Part shown: positions 1 to 6,900 of the stretch, piece by piece
How positions within the stretch are numbered: the stretch's first letter is position 1
Layout: each line of letters opens with the position of its first letter
Source of the DNA: Lentisphaeria bacterium
GTDB lineage: Bacteria; Verrucomicrobiota; Lentisphaeria; Victivallales; Victivallaceae
NCBI GenBank assembly: GCA_900768515.1
Contig: CAAGDG010000129.1
Span: 1-7,978 of the forward strand
Length of the DNA: 7,978 nt
Direction: 5' to 3'
Position numbers and translations under genes: made by a program
Notes under the pieces: generated by a model
What the model was told of the DNA's origin: nothing
The model's database searches: none
Seen by the model: only the letters and a program-made list of their open reading frames with translations

Positions 1-138
1 TCCCCCGGGCGGGGGCCGATTTGACCGAGCCGAGCGATACGGTTTTTTTATATTCGGCCGCCACATTGGGGCTGTTGCGGCGGAATACAAAAAAGTCGTA
101 TCGCTCGGCTCGATCAAATCGGCCTCGTCCCGGGCGAT
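1..138. repeat. Long imperfect inverted repeat in prepilin-coding DNA
   Basis: Bases 14-62 are close to the reverse complement of bases 78-124, with weaker matching outward to about 2-13 and 125-136. The spacer is about 15 bases (63-77). The core GATTTGA(C/T)CGAGCCGAGCGATACG is almost perfect. Read on the minus strand, the left arm gives AAEYKKTVSLGSVKSAPARG. Read on the plus strand, the right arm gives AAEYKKVVSLGSIKSASSRA. Most differences are synonymous or conservative (V/I, T/V, S/A), so the left arm looks like an inverted piece of a paralogous prepilin-like gene rather than a simple copy. It could be a real inversion or gene-conversion scar, or a chimera at a contig edge; the window alone cannot decide. 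In RNA it would fold into a very long hairpin. Confidence 0.85.
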
Positions 139-370
139 GATCTTTGATATCGACTTCCCCAACAGCAGCGGCTGGTACAACCCCTCGGCGGATAAACGGG
201 ACAACATGGTCCGGGAGACCGCCAACGGCGGCAGTTGGCGCCACCTCAACAGCAACGGCGCCAATGTCTGTTTTGTCGACGGCCATGCAAAAGCGATGAC
301 CCGGCAGCAGATCCCGGCCGATTACGGAGCTGAAGACGGGGAATTCTGGGCTGACGACCTGAATGACTGA
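2..370 (+). CDS. Prepilin-like H-X-DG domain protein, C-terminal part (5' end missing)
   Basis: The frame is open from base 2 to the TGA at 368-370, so the gene enters from outside the window. The first Met in frame is at 137, but it lies inside a homologous stretch and has no ribosome site before it, so it is not taken as the start. The segment KVVSLGSIKSASSRAMIFDI aligns with the KAPSETMLTADS-type segment of the two complete prepilin-like proteins downstream. A WRH...ANVCFVDGH motif follows, which is the C-terminal H/DG signature of this family. Here His (codon 242-244) and Asp-Gly (278-283) are 11 residues apart rather than the usual 9. The tail is acidic. The N-terminal prepilin signal would lie upstream of the window. 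Bases 1-62 belong to an inverted repeat, so the N-terminal ~20 residues of this reading may not be authentic. Family membership is fairly sure. The role (exported or assembled surface protein of unknown function) is inferred. Confidence 0.7.
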   Translation, partial: PPGGGRFDRAERYGFFIFGRHIGAVAAEYKKVVSLGSIKSASSRAMIFDIDFPNSSGWYNPSADKRDNMVRETANGGSWRHLNSNGANVCFVDGHAKAMTRQQIPADYGAEDGEFWADDLND

Positions 371-386
371 CGCCTCCCCGTCTCCC

Positions 387-410
387 GTGTCGGAATTGCG
401 TGTCCGACAC
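387..410 (+). terminator. Possible weak terminator hairpin after the first gene
   Basis: GTGTCGGA (387-394) pairs perfectly with TCCGACAC (403-410) across an 8-base loop, 16 bases after the stop codon. No T-run follows, so this is not a typical intrinsic terminator. It may be an RNA-stabilising 3' hairpin or a weak terminator. Confidence 0.35.
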
Positions 411-439
411 ATTCTCCGGCAGGGGATGATGGTTTCAGT

Positions 440-490
440 AAAACAAGTTTCCTTTGGGTTCAGTTTTTGATTGAAAAAAACACTTGTTTT
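440..490. repeat. Spaced 9-base inverted repeat upstream of promoter
   Basis: AAAACAAGT (440-448) is the exact reverse complement of ACTTGTTTT (482-490), separated by 33 bases, in the AT-rich leader of the prepilin-like gene at 596. Its place just upstream of a predicted promoter makes it a candidate regulator site. No binding protein can be named. Confidence 0.4.
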
Positions 491-502
491 CCTGATTTCA
501 GG
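491..502. promoter_or_regulatory. Candidate operator palindrome abutting the -35 box
   Basis: CCTGA-TT-TCAGG is a perfect dyad with a 2-base centre. It ends one base before the predicted -35 hexamer at 503-508. Position and symmetry suit an operator, but chance cannot be excluded for a site this short. Confidence 0.35.
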
Positions 503-531
503 TGGAAATATTACGTATTCAAAAGTATAAT
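503..531 (+). promoter_or_regulatory. Predicted sigma70-type promoter for the prepilin-like gene at 596
   Basis: A perfect -10 box TATAAT lies at 526-531. A weak -35 box TGGAAA (4 of 6 consensus bases) lies at 503-508 with the ideal 17-base spacer. The surroundings are AT-rich. Transcription would start near 538, giving a leader of about 58 bases that contains a small hairpin and the ribosome site. Confidence 0.6.
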
Positions 532-548
532 AGTATCCTGCAATACAA

Positions 549-572
549 AAGGATCGTCACGTTATGATCCTT
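549..572 (+). promoter_or_regulatory. 5' leader hairpin before the ribosome site
   Basis: AAGGATC (549-555) pairs with GATCCTT (566-572) over a 10-base loop, just upstream of the Shine-Dalgarno stretch AAAGGAGGA (579-587). It could protect the message or tune translation. It is too small to call a riboswitch. Confidence 0.4.
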
Positions 573-595
573 AGAATGAAAGGAGGAAATTCTTC

Positions 596-1372
596 ATGCG
601 ACGAACCCGTTTCACCCTGATCGAGCTTCTGGTCGTCATCGCGATCATCGCAATCCTCGCCGCCATGCTGCTGCCCGCACTGAACCAGGCGCGGGAAAAA
701 GCGCGCAGCGCAACCTGCGTCAACAACCTCAAGCAACTCGGCACCTCGCACCTGATGTACGCGATGGACAACGGCGATCTTCTGATCTACTCCACTTATG
801 ACGCGAGTGGAAACAATGTCTCCTGGGCGGGAATTCTGTTCGACGGCGGATACCTCTCCTATTCGTTTGTGCCCGGAAAAACCAACAAGACCAATCCGGT
901 TCTCTATTGCCCGAGTCTTTCCGTCAGCCCTCCGTGGTGGCCGGATGACGCCAGCAAGTCGATCTGGCGCTGCTACGGAATGCCGAACTGGGGCGGCGAC
1001 ACCGATTACACCAGCAATGTGAAGGACAAGAAGACCGATCTCGGAGATTTCCGCGTCCGGGATTCGGCTGCGGGGAAATACAATTTTTACCGGACAACTG
1101 CAATGAAAGCCGCCAGCGAGACGATTCTGCTCGCCGATGTGACCAGCAGCAACAGCGCTTCTGAAACGAAAAACCGCGGTCGCGGCATGTGGTCTTTCAC
1201 GGCGAACGCCTTTTCCAGTGGAGCGGCAGTAACCCTCAAACACGGGGACCGCGCCAACGTTCTCTATTGTGACGGTCACGTCAAAGGCGGAAACCGTTTT
1301 GAGCTCAACAGCAGCATCAACCGGGTCCGCGCATTCAACGACAGCGGGGACAACCAGCTCAGTTTGATGTAA
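596..1372 (+). CDS. Prepilin-like protein with N-terminal methylation motif and H-X9-DG domain
   Basis: This is a 258-residue protein. After a short basic leader (MRRTR) comes FTLIELLVVIA, the type IV prepilin/pseudopilin motif with Glu at +5 of the predicted mature chain. A single hydrophobic helix runs to about residue 28, followed by the polar ALNQAREKAR stretch. The globular part (about 40-258) contains YCPSLSVSP, WRCYG, DTDYT and DKKTDLG blocks shared with the protein at 3121. The C-terminal motif is HGDRANVLYCDG, with His216 and Asp226-Gly227 in the family's H-X9-DG spacing. The residue before Phe is Arg, not the usual Gly of prepilin peptidase sites. The start is set by AAAGGAGGA at 579-587, eight bases upstream. 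The gene has its own promoter and is separated from the next gene by 529 bases, so it is probably monocistronic. In Lentisphaerota and Planctomycetota such proteins are abundant and their function is not established. Export and membrane anchoring through the N-terminal helix are likely, and fibre assembly is only a possibility. Confidence 0.9.
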   Translation: MRRTRFTLIELLVVIAIIAILAAMLLPALNQAREKARSATCVNNLKQLGTSHLMYAMDNGDLLIYSTYDASGNNVSWAGILFDGGYLSYSFVPGKTNKTNPVLYCPSLSVSPPWWPDDASKSIWRCYGMPNWGGDTDYTSNVKDKKTDLGDFRVRDSAAGKYNFYRTTAMKAASETILLADVTSSNSASETKNRGRGMWSFTANAFSSGAAVTLKHGDRANVLYCDGHVKGGNRFELNSSINRVRAFNDSGDNQLSLM

Positions 1373-1376
1373 CGGC

Positions 1377-1397
1377 AAGTTTTCCGGCCGGAAACTT
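1377..1397. repeat. Near-perfect palindrome just after the stop codon
   Basis: TTTCCGG-CCGGAAA (1381-1394) is a perfect 14-base palindrome, extended by AAGT and CTT on its flanks with one extra T. It begins within 10 bases of the TAA at 1370-1372. It could form a 3' hairpin on the message. No T-tract follows directly. Confidence 0.45.
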
Positions 1398-1425
1398 CCT
1401 TCCCCGGTCGGAAGAGTTTCCCCCG

Positions 1426-1476
1426 GCGCGTTCTCTCCTCCCGGAAGTGGAAGAAAGAACGCGCTTCGTTCATTTT
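1426..1476 (+). terminator. Probable transcription terminator of the gene at 596
   Basis: GCGCGTTCT (1426-1434) pairs with AGAACGCGC (1456-1464) as a perfect 9-base stem around a 21-base loop. It is followed by the T-rich tail TTCGTTCATTTT (1465-1476). The tail is imperfect, so termination may be incomplete. Confidence 0.5.
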
Positions 1477-1839
1477 GCAGCAGGATAACATCAGAAACCC
1501 GACTTGCTGACAGCACACGGACAGTCCCCCGTACCGGTGAAGTTTCAATTTCACTCCGGCCCTCCCCGCACTGAAGTGGCAACTGCCTCCGCAACAATTT
1601 TTCAGAATCCCCGGGACTCCCGTAACATTCGACTCCCCCGTCCGGAGTGAACGATCCATTCCAGAAGAATACAGCATGGGAGCATTACTGCTTCTATTTT
1701 TACGATTTTTACAAACGGTATTCTCCTCCCTCCCATCGTTTTTTATGGAAAAATCAGATCATCTCTTTCTGCAGCAGCAAAAGCGGGCTGCATTCTGTAT
1801 CTATTTAGCATAAAAAAAACGATAAATTGAGCTTTCCTG

Positions 1840-1868
1840 TTGACATTTTATCTATTTTGTTCCATAAT
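1840..1868 (+). promoter_or_regulatory. Near-consensus sigma70-type promoter for the regulator operon
   Basis: A perfect -35 TTGACA (1840-1845), an exact 17-base spacer and CATAAT (1863-1868, 5 of 6 consensus) form the best promoter in the window. A-rich DNA upstream (TAAAAAAAACGATAAA, 1811-1826) could act as an UP element. Transcription should begin near 1875, leaving a leader of about 27 bases with AGGAG at 1886-1890. A short dyad TGAT-N7-ATCA (1872-1886) overlaps the start region and might be an operator. A strong promoter beside a repressor-type gene suggests autoregulation. Confidence 0.75.
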
Positions 1869-1901
1869 ATATGATCAAAAATATCAGGAGAGCCTCGTTT
1901 T

Positions 1902-3065
1902 ATGATAAATTGGTCGAAATTGAAGCTTGATGCGACCCAGAATCAATCGCTTTATTTGCAGATTGCGGATCGTCTGCGGGAAATGATCCTCTCCGGCAAT
2001 CTGGAGGAAGGCGAAAAAATTCCGTCATCGCGCGTGCTGCAAAAGCTCCTCGGGGTCAGCGCCATCACCATTGAAAACGGCCTCAACCTGCTGGTCAAGG
2101 AACAGTTGCTGATCCGTCGCCCCCGCCGGGGAACCTTCATCGCACCGCACTCCTGTGCCGACCGGAGAACGGGAAACGCCACTAAAAAGGACGATCTGGA
2201 ATATATATGCGCCGTGTTCTGTAACATGTATACGACCAGCAACTACTGGTTTCTGGTGCTGAGCACGCTGGAAGAGAAGTTCCGCGAGGCGGGTTTTGCG
2301 CTTCACTTCCTGCAGCAATCTTCCGGGGAAGGCATTCTCAACATAGTCCGCGGCCGGCGTTGCCGGGGAGTCGTCCTCTGCGGTTACAACTCCGAAGAGC
2401 TGACCCGGGAAATCGAACAGCAGCAGCTCCCGGTCGTGCTGATCGGCGGCCTCGACCGCGACACGCCGCTGAGCGGAGAAGTGCTCGATCAGGTGGTCCA
2501 CAACGACCAGGAACGAGCCGAAATTTCCACCCGCCACCTGCTTGACCTCGAGCACCGCCGGATCAGTTGTGTGACCGGTCCCTCACACAGCCAACTGGCA
2601 ATCAAACAGCGGAACGGATTTCTGGCCGCCATGAACGATTACGGTGTCGGAGAATACGCGGCACACGCCTGCTTTGATGTTGACGACCTCTCCTTTGAGG
2701 AAGGGGTCAGGATCGGCTACCAGATTCTCTGCTCCGGCAATCGGCCGACAGCCGTTTACGTCGGCAGCGACCTGGTTGCAATCGGTATCATGAGCGCGGC
2801 GGACAAACTCGGAATCCGGGTTCCGCAGGAGCTGAGCATCATCGGCTGCGGCGCGTTGACGATCATTCTTCCAAGCCGCACCCGGCTGACCACCACCGCG
2901 AGCCAGCCGCATGAATGCGCTCGGCTCGCAGCGGAAAAACTGCTTTCCCAGATCCGGGACCCGGACTATCACAAATCGGTTTCCGTGGTGCGGGTCTCCA
3001 CAATCGAATACGGGGATTCCACCATGGTCTGCCGGGAAAACCATCCAACATATCCAAATCATTGA
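1902..3065 (+). CDS. GntR-family transcriptional regulator with LacI-type sugar-sensing domain
   Basis: This is a 387-residue cytoplasmic DNA-binding protein of chimeric type. Residues about 14-82 form a GntR winged helix-turn-helix: SLYLQIADRLREMI, then GEKIPSSRVLQKLLGVSAIT and the wing RRPRRGTFIAP. Residues about 100-375 resemble the periplasmic-binding-protein fold used as effector domain in LacI/GalR proteins: RGVVLCG, HLLDLEHRRISCVTGP, QRNGFLAAM, PTAVYVGSDLVAIGIM, LGIRVPQELSIIGCG, TTTASQPHECARLAAEKLL. This arrangement is the one seen in AraR-like regulators, whose effectors are sugars, so a sugar or oligosaccharide ligand is likely. The actual ligand cannot be read from sequence. The start follows AGGAG at 1886-1890 and the near-consensus promoter. 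The stop codon sits inside an inverted repeat, and the next gene begins 55 bases later. Its place ahead of a prepilin-like gene and two secreted hydrolases suggests it controls them. Length is normal for the class and nothing looks broken. Confidence 0.9.
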   Translation: MINWSKLKLDATQNQSLYLQIADRLREMILSGNLEEGEKIPSSRVLQKLLGVSAITIENGLNLLVKEQLLIRRPRRGTFIAPHSCADRRTGNATKKDDLEYICAVFCNMYTTSNYWFLVLSTLEEKFREAGFALHFLQQSSGEGILNIVRGRRCRGVVLCGYNSEELTREIEQQQLPVVLIGGLDRDTPLSGEVLDQVVHNDQERAEISTRHLLDLEHRRISCVTGPSHSQLAIKQRNGFLAAMNDYGVGEYAAHACFDVDDLSFEEGVRIGYQILCSGNRPTAVYVGSDLVAIGIMSAADKLGIRVPQELSIIGCGALTIILPSRTRLTTTASQPHECARLAAEKLLSQIRDPDYHKSVSVVRVSTIEYGDSTMVCRENHPTYPNH

Positions 3066-3092
3066 CAAATAACTTTTTAGAAATTTTGTCAA
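3062..3092. repeat. Inverted repeat overlapping the regulator stop codon
   Basis: TTGACAAA (3062-3069) is the exact reverse complement of TTTGTCAA (3085-3092), with a 15-base spacer. The TGA stop of the regulator is inside the left arm. An A-run, not a T-run, follows on the plus strand, so it is not a forward intrinsic terminator. The AT-rich dyad ahead of the next gene suits an operator or an mRNA hairpin between cistrons. TTGACA could act as a -35 box, but no matching -10 is visible at normal spacing. Confidence 0.5.
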
Positions 3093-3120
3093 AAAAAATC
3101 CACATCAGGAAAGGAAAAAA

Positions 3121-3885
3121 ATGAAACACAGACATTTCACCCTGATCGAGCTGCTGGTCGTCATTGCGATCATCGCGATCCTCGCCGCCATGCTGCTGCC
3201 CGCCCTGAACCAGGCCAGAGAGAAAGCGCGCGCCACCACCTGCATCAACCAGCTCAAGCAGCTTGGAACCGCGCACCTGAGTTATGCGATGGACAACTCG
3301 GACGCTTTCGTCTACTCAGCCCGGACCGGCGCCAACGACGCCTACACCACCGGTCCCGGCGCCCTGCTGCTCAGCGGCTATCTGTCACGCACAGAAGTTA
3401 CATTGAACGGCAAGACCGGAAACACCAACAAAATTCTCTATTGTCCGAGCCTGAGCGTGAGTCCCGCCTACCAGGACGGCAGCAAGACGGTCTGGCGCTG
3501 CTACGGCACCCCGGATTTCTTCAGCGACACCGACTACACCAACAACGTTGACGACAAGAAAACCGATCTCGGCAATTTTACCAACAAAGTGGACAATCTG
3601 AACAAGTTCTTCATCCTCACCCAGATGAAGGCGCCGAGCGAAACCATGCTGACCGCCGACAGCGGATACACCAGCGACGCCGGGGAAAACTCCAACCGGC
3701 CGGTCTGGAGCTTCTATCCGCACAAGGTGAACAACAACCTCGCGCTCAAACTCCAGCACGCCGACCGCGCCAACGTCCTCTTCGGCGATGGACACGTCAG
3801 CGCCCAGAACAAAAATGAACTGCGGCAGGGGGTCAACAAGATCAAGGGGTTTGTGGATGCCTCCGGCTCCAGCTTCACCATGTGA
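3121..3885 (+). CDS. Prepilin-like protein with H-X9-DG domain, second complete copy
   Basis: This is a 254-residue paralogue of the protein at 596. The two are nearly identical over the first ~57 residues and by eye about half identical overall. The leader MKHRH precedes FTLIELLVVIA, with Glu +5 and one hydrophobic helix (about 6-28). The residue before Phe is His rather than Gly. Shared blocks are YCPSLSVSP, WRCYGTP, DTDYTNNV, DKKTDLGNF and PSETM. The C-terminal motif HADRANVLFGDG places His213 and Asp223-Gly224 at the H-X9-DG spacing. The start follows AGGAAAGGA (3107-3115). There is no clear promoter of its own, so it is probably cotranscribed with the regulator. It is followed after 114 bases by a secreted hydrolase gene, and prepilin-like genes directly upstream of glycan-degrading genes are a recurring pattern in Lentisphaerota. 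An exported, membrane-anchored product is likely. Whether it forms a fibre, a substrate-binding surface layer or something else is unknown. Confidence 0.9.
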   Translation: MKHRHFTLIELLVVIAIIAILAAMLLPALNQAREKARATTCINQLKQLGTAHLSYAMDNSDAFVYSARTGANDAYTTGPGALLLSGYLSRTEVTLNGKTGNTNKILYCPSLSVSPAYQDGSKTVWRCYGTPDFFSDTDYTNNVDDKKTDLGNFTNKVDNLNKFFILTQMKAPSETMLTADSGYTSDAGENSNRPVWSFYPHKVNNNLALKLQHADRANVLFGDGHVSAQNKNELRQGVNKIKGFVDASGSSFTM

Positions 3886-3946
3886 CCGGCACCATTGTTC
3901 CGGTTCGCTTCAAAATCCTGCGTTTTCGATGGGAAAGCTGCGGAAC

Positions 3947-3966
3947 CCGCCGGAAAATCCCGGCGG
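3947..3966 (+). promoter_or_regulatory. Intercistronic GC-rich hairpin before the hydrolase gene
   Basis: CCGCCGG (3947-3953) pairs perfectly with CCGGCGG (3960-3966) across AAAATC. It sits 15 bases upstream of the ribosome site in the 114-base gap between the prepilin-like gene and the hydrolase. No T-run follows, so it is not a typical terminator. RNA processing, stability control or translational tuning are possible. Confidence 0.45.
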
Positions 3967-3980
3967 CTCCGCCTGAAACA

Positions 3981-3989
3981 AAAAAGGAG
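3981..3989 (+). promoter_or_regulatory. Ribosome binding site fixing the hydrolase start at 4000
   Basis: AAAAAGGAG ends ten bases before the ATG at 4000, which opens a good signal peptide. The frame extends upstream to an ATG at 3895, but that one has no ribosome site and would put a charged, non-signal-like 35-residue stretch in front. Start 4000 is therefore preferred. Confidence 0.85.
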
Positions 3990-3999
3990 TTCACAATTC

Positions 4000-6900
4000 A
4001 TGACGACCCGACTTACCAGACGCTGGCTGCTCGCGGCTCTCGCGGCCACCGGCATCGGCGCGGCGGCGATGCCGCCGGGAATCCGGCTCGACGACAAAGG
4101 CACTTTCCGTTTCGGAGAAGCTGAGTTCGTCATTCAAACCTACAACGCCGGCTGGTCGCCCTTCACCAACGGCAGCTGGAGCGACCGCAAAGTCGAACGC
4201 GGCGCCGACGGCAGCTTCACGCTCACCGGCAAAATGAAGGTTTCCGGTATCACCGGCGACGTCACGGAGATCATCCGTTCCACCGGGAAAGACAGTTTCA
4301 CGGTGGAGTGCAAAACCCTCTTTCCCTCCCCCGCGCAGGTCAACGCCATTCACGGGGCGCTGATCATCCCGGCGGTGGCGACCACCATCACCGTGGACGG
4401 AAAGGAGCGTCAGCTTCCGGCGGAATACAAGGATATGATGGTCTTTCACACCAACAATGCAAAATCGATGACCATCACCCTCGCCGGCGGCCGGGTTCTG
4501 ACCGTGACCGGTTCTCCTCTTAAGATCGCCATCCAGGACAATCGGAAATTCGGCGGGGAAACCTTTTCGATCCGCTTCCCCTTCACGCCATCCAGCGGCA
4601 AGATCACCGAAAGCGCCCTCTCCCTCGGCTTCCGGGCCGAATCGGCGGTCTCGCAGCCGATCGACATCCGTTCCGCCGCCAACCGCGGTTTCGCGGACGA
4701 CCGTCCCGAAAATCCCAAAGTCGGCTGGACCGGTCAGGGCAAGGAAAACGATCTGCGCATGATCAAACCGGGCCCCGTCGAATTTGAATCGCTCCGTTTC
4801 GAAATCATCGATCAGAATCAGAACAACGGCAACGGTTCGATCGTCCTCGGCGGCAAGGCGCAGGCCGGCATGGAACAGACCGCGACGGTGAACTTCCCGG
4901 AGGGGACGACCGCGGGCGCGCTCAATCTGCTCCACGCCGCGGCGTGGCTCCCGGTCGGCCAGCCGCCGTTCGGAGAAATCGAAGTGACCTTTGCGGACGG
5001 TTCCAGTCAGACAATCCCGGTGGTCACCCGCCGCGATATCGGCAACTGGTGGGGCGCCTACAACCTTGAAAACGCCTGGGTCACCTGGATGAATGAGAAT
5101 GAACAGGCGAAAATCGGCCTTTACGCCTCGAGTTTTCCGTTGCAGAAAAACAATCCGCGTTCCGCCCGGTTCCGGGTGCTTTCGGAACGGGCGATGTGGA
5201 TGATTCCGGCGGTCACGCTCTCTTCGATTCCGATCCGGTTTGCGGTCACGGAGGACAAGGAATTGACCATCAAGGAAAACCGCCAGTGGATCCCGCTGGA
5301 GTTCAACCGGGAAACGGTCAAGGGCAGCGCTCTGGACTTCTCGTTTCTGCAGGACGCGCCGGCCGGAAAGTACGGATTCATCCAGGCGTCGCCGGATGGA
5401 CGGCTGACCTTCCGGAACGCTCCCGACAAAACCATTCGCCTCTACGGGCCGAACCTCTGCTTCTCGGCCGGCTTCCTCGACAAGGAGACGGTCGACAAGA
5501 TGGCGGAAACCTTCGTGCGGCTCGGTTACAACACGGTCCGCATTCACCACCACGACACCGAGATGCTCGACCCCAAGGCGCCCGACACGCTGACCTTCGA
5601 TCCCGCAAAGATCGATCAGCTCGACTACCTCTTCTACCGGATGAAGGAGAGCGGCATTTACATCGTGACCGACTTCTACACCAACCGCACTTTCAAGCCG
5701 GGGGACAACATTCCGGAGTGCGACTTCTACGACCAGCGGCAGATGAAGATGCTCGCTCCGATCAGCAAGGCGGCGCTCGACAACTGGAAGGAGTTCGCCC
5801 GCCGCTGGATGACCCACAAGAACCCCTACACCGGCCTCGCCTGGAACGAGGACCCGGCGCTCTTCTGCGTGAACCTGGTCAACGAAGAGGTTCTGGCCTG
5901 GCAGTGGAACCGTTCTCCGAAGGCTGCGGAACTTTACATCAAGCGGTTCAACGTCTGGAAGCAGGAGAACCACTGCCCGGACGCCCAGCCGAATGAAGGC
6001 GACCGCCATTTCCGCAAGTTCCTGCAGGAACTTCAGGAAAAGTGCCTGGCCGAACAGCTCCGCTTCGCAAAAGAGGATCTGAAGATGCAGGCGATGGTAA
6101 CCAGTTTGAACTACACCAGCCACATTCCGCTGGCGCTGCTGCGCGACAAGTTCGACCTGGTGGACAACCACGCCTACTTCGACCACCCGGGATTCCTGGA
6201 AAAGCAGTGGTCCGCTCCCTTCAAATACAGCCAGGGCTGCGCAATGGAACAGTACGCCCAGGTTCCGCGGCTGATGATGCCCTCCCGGATCTTCGGGAAA
6301 CCCTTCATCGTGACCGAATTCAACTACTGCTATCCGAACCGCTTCCGTGCGGAGGCCGGTCCGCTGATCGGCGCCTACTCCGCGCTCCAGAACTGGGACG
6401 GCCTCTACCGCTTCGCCTGGAGCCATGGCGCCGGCAGCATCCGGAAGCTCTCGGGCGTGGGTGGCTTCGACGCGGTCAACGACCCCTTCGCACAGCTCTC
6501 CGACCGGATTGCGATTCTGATGTTCCGCCGCGGCGACGTTGCGCCTTCGGCCAACCGTTTCGCCTGGGATGTCGCGTCCAACTTCTTTGAAGGAAACGAT
6601 CCGCTCGAGTTCCCGATGCGGTTCCAGCGGCTCGGCCTGATCTCTCAGATCGGTTCCTCGGTGAACGGCCGGGCGCCGAAAGGGGTCGACATCCTCAAAG
6701 GTGCGAGCACCGTGGAACCGTCGAAGCTCGGCAACCGGAAGGTCGCGGATCTCTGGCAAAAGCTGATTTCCGACAAGGTCGCCGTGAGCGACACCGGAGA
6801 ACTCCGGCTCGACGTCTCCAAGCCCTCCTTCACCGTCGCCACTCCGCGTTCGGAATCGGTCACGCTCGCATCCGGCAGCCTCACCGCGGGAACGCTCTCC

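Larger units (their letters stand above)
1373..1901. other. 529-base intergenic region without a supported gene
   Basis: No reading frame here has a convincing start, ribosome site or recognisable protein. The first ~100 bases hold the palindrome and hairpin described separately. From about 1480 to 1680 the sequence is of mixed composition with only weak pairing, for example CCGG-TGAA against TTCA-CT-CCGG at about 1534-1559. From about 1690 onward it becomes AT-rich, with A and T runs leading into the regulator promoter. The abrupt composition change fits a promoter region between two transcription units. Confidence 0.6.

Noticed and set aside
137..139. ATG at 137 as the start of the first gene
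   Set aside because: The frame is open further upstream and residues before this Met align with the family (KVVSLGSIKS), so it is an internal Met of a truncated gene.
557..1677. Minus-strand open frames of 346 and 133 codons over the prepilin-like gene and the following gap
   Set aside because: They overlap a confident gene in antisense, have no ribosome site that I can see, and show no family features. The part in the intergenic gap is not coding-like.
3062..3067. TTGACA as the -35 of a separate promoter for the gene at 3121
   Set aside because: No acceptable -10 hexamer lies 16-18 bases downstream. The sequence is better explained as an arm of the inverted repeat.
3895..3999. Upstream ATG at 3895 as start of the hydrolase
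   Set aside because: It has no ribosome site and would place a charged 35-residue segment before the signal peptide. AAAAAGGAG before 4000 supports the later start.
5196..5996. 266-codon plus-strand frame inside the hydrolase gene
   Set aside because: It is an out-of-frame shadow with low-complexity Arg/Gly/Pro-rich translation and no family features.
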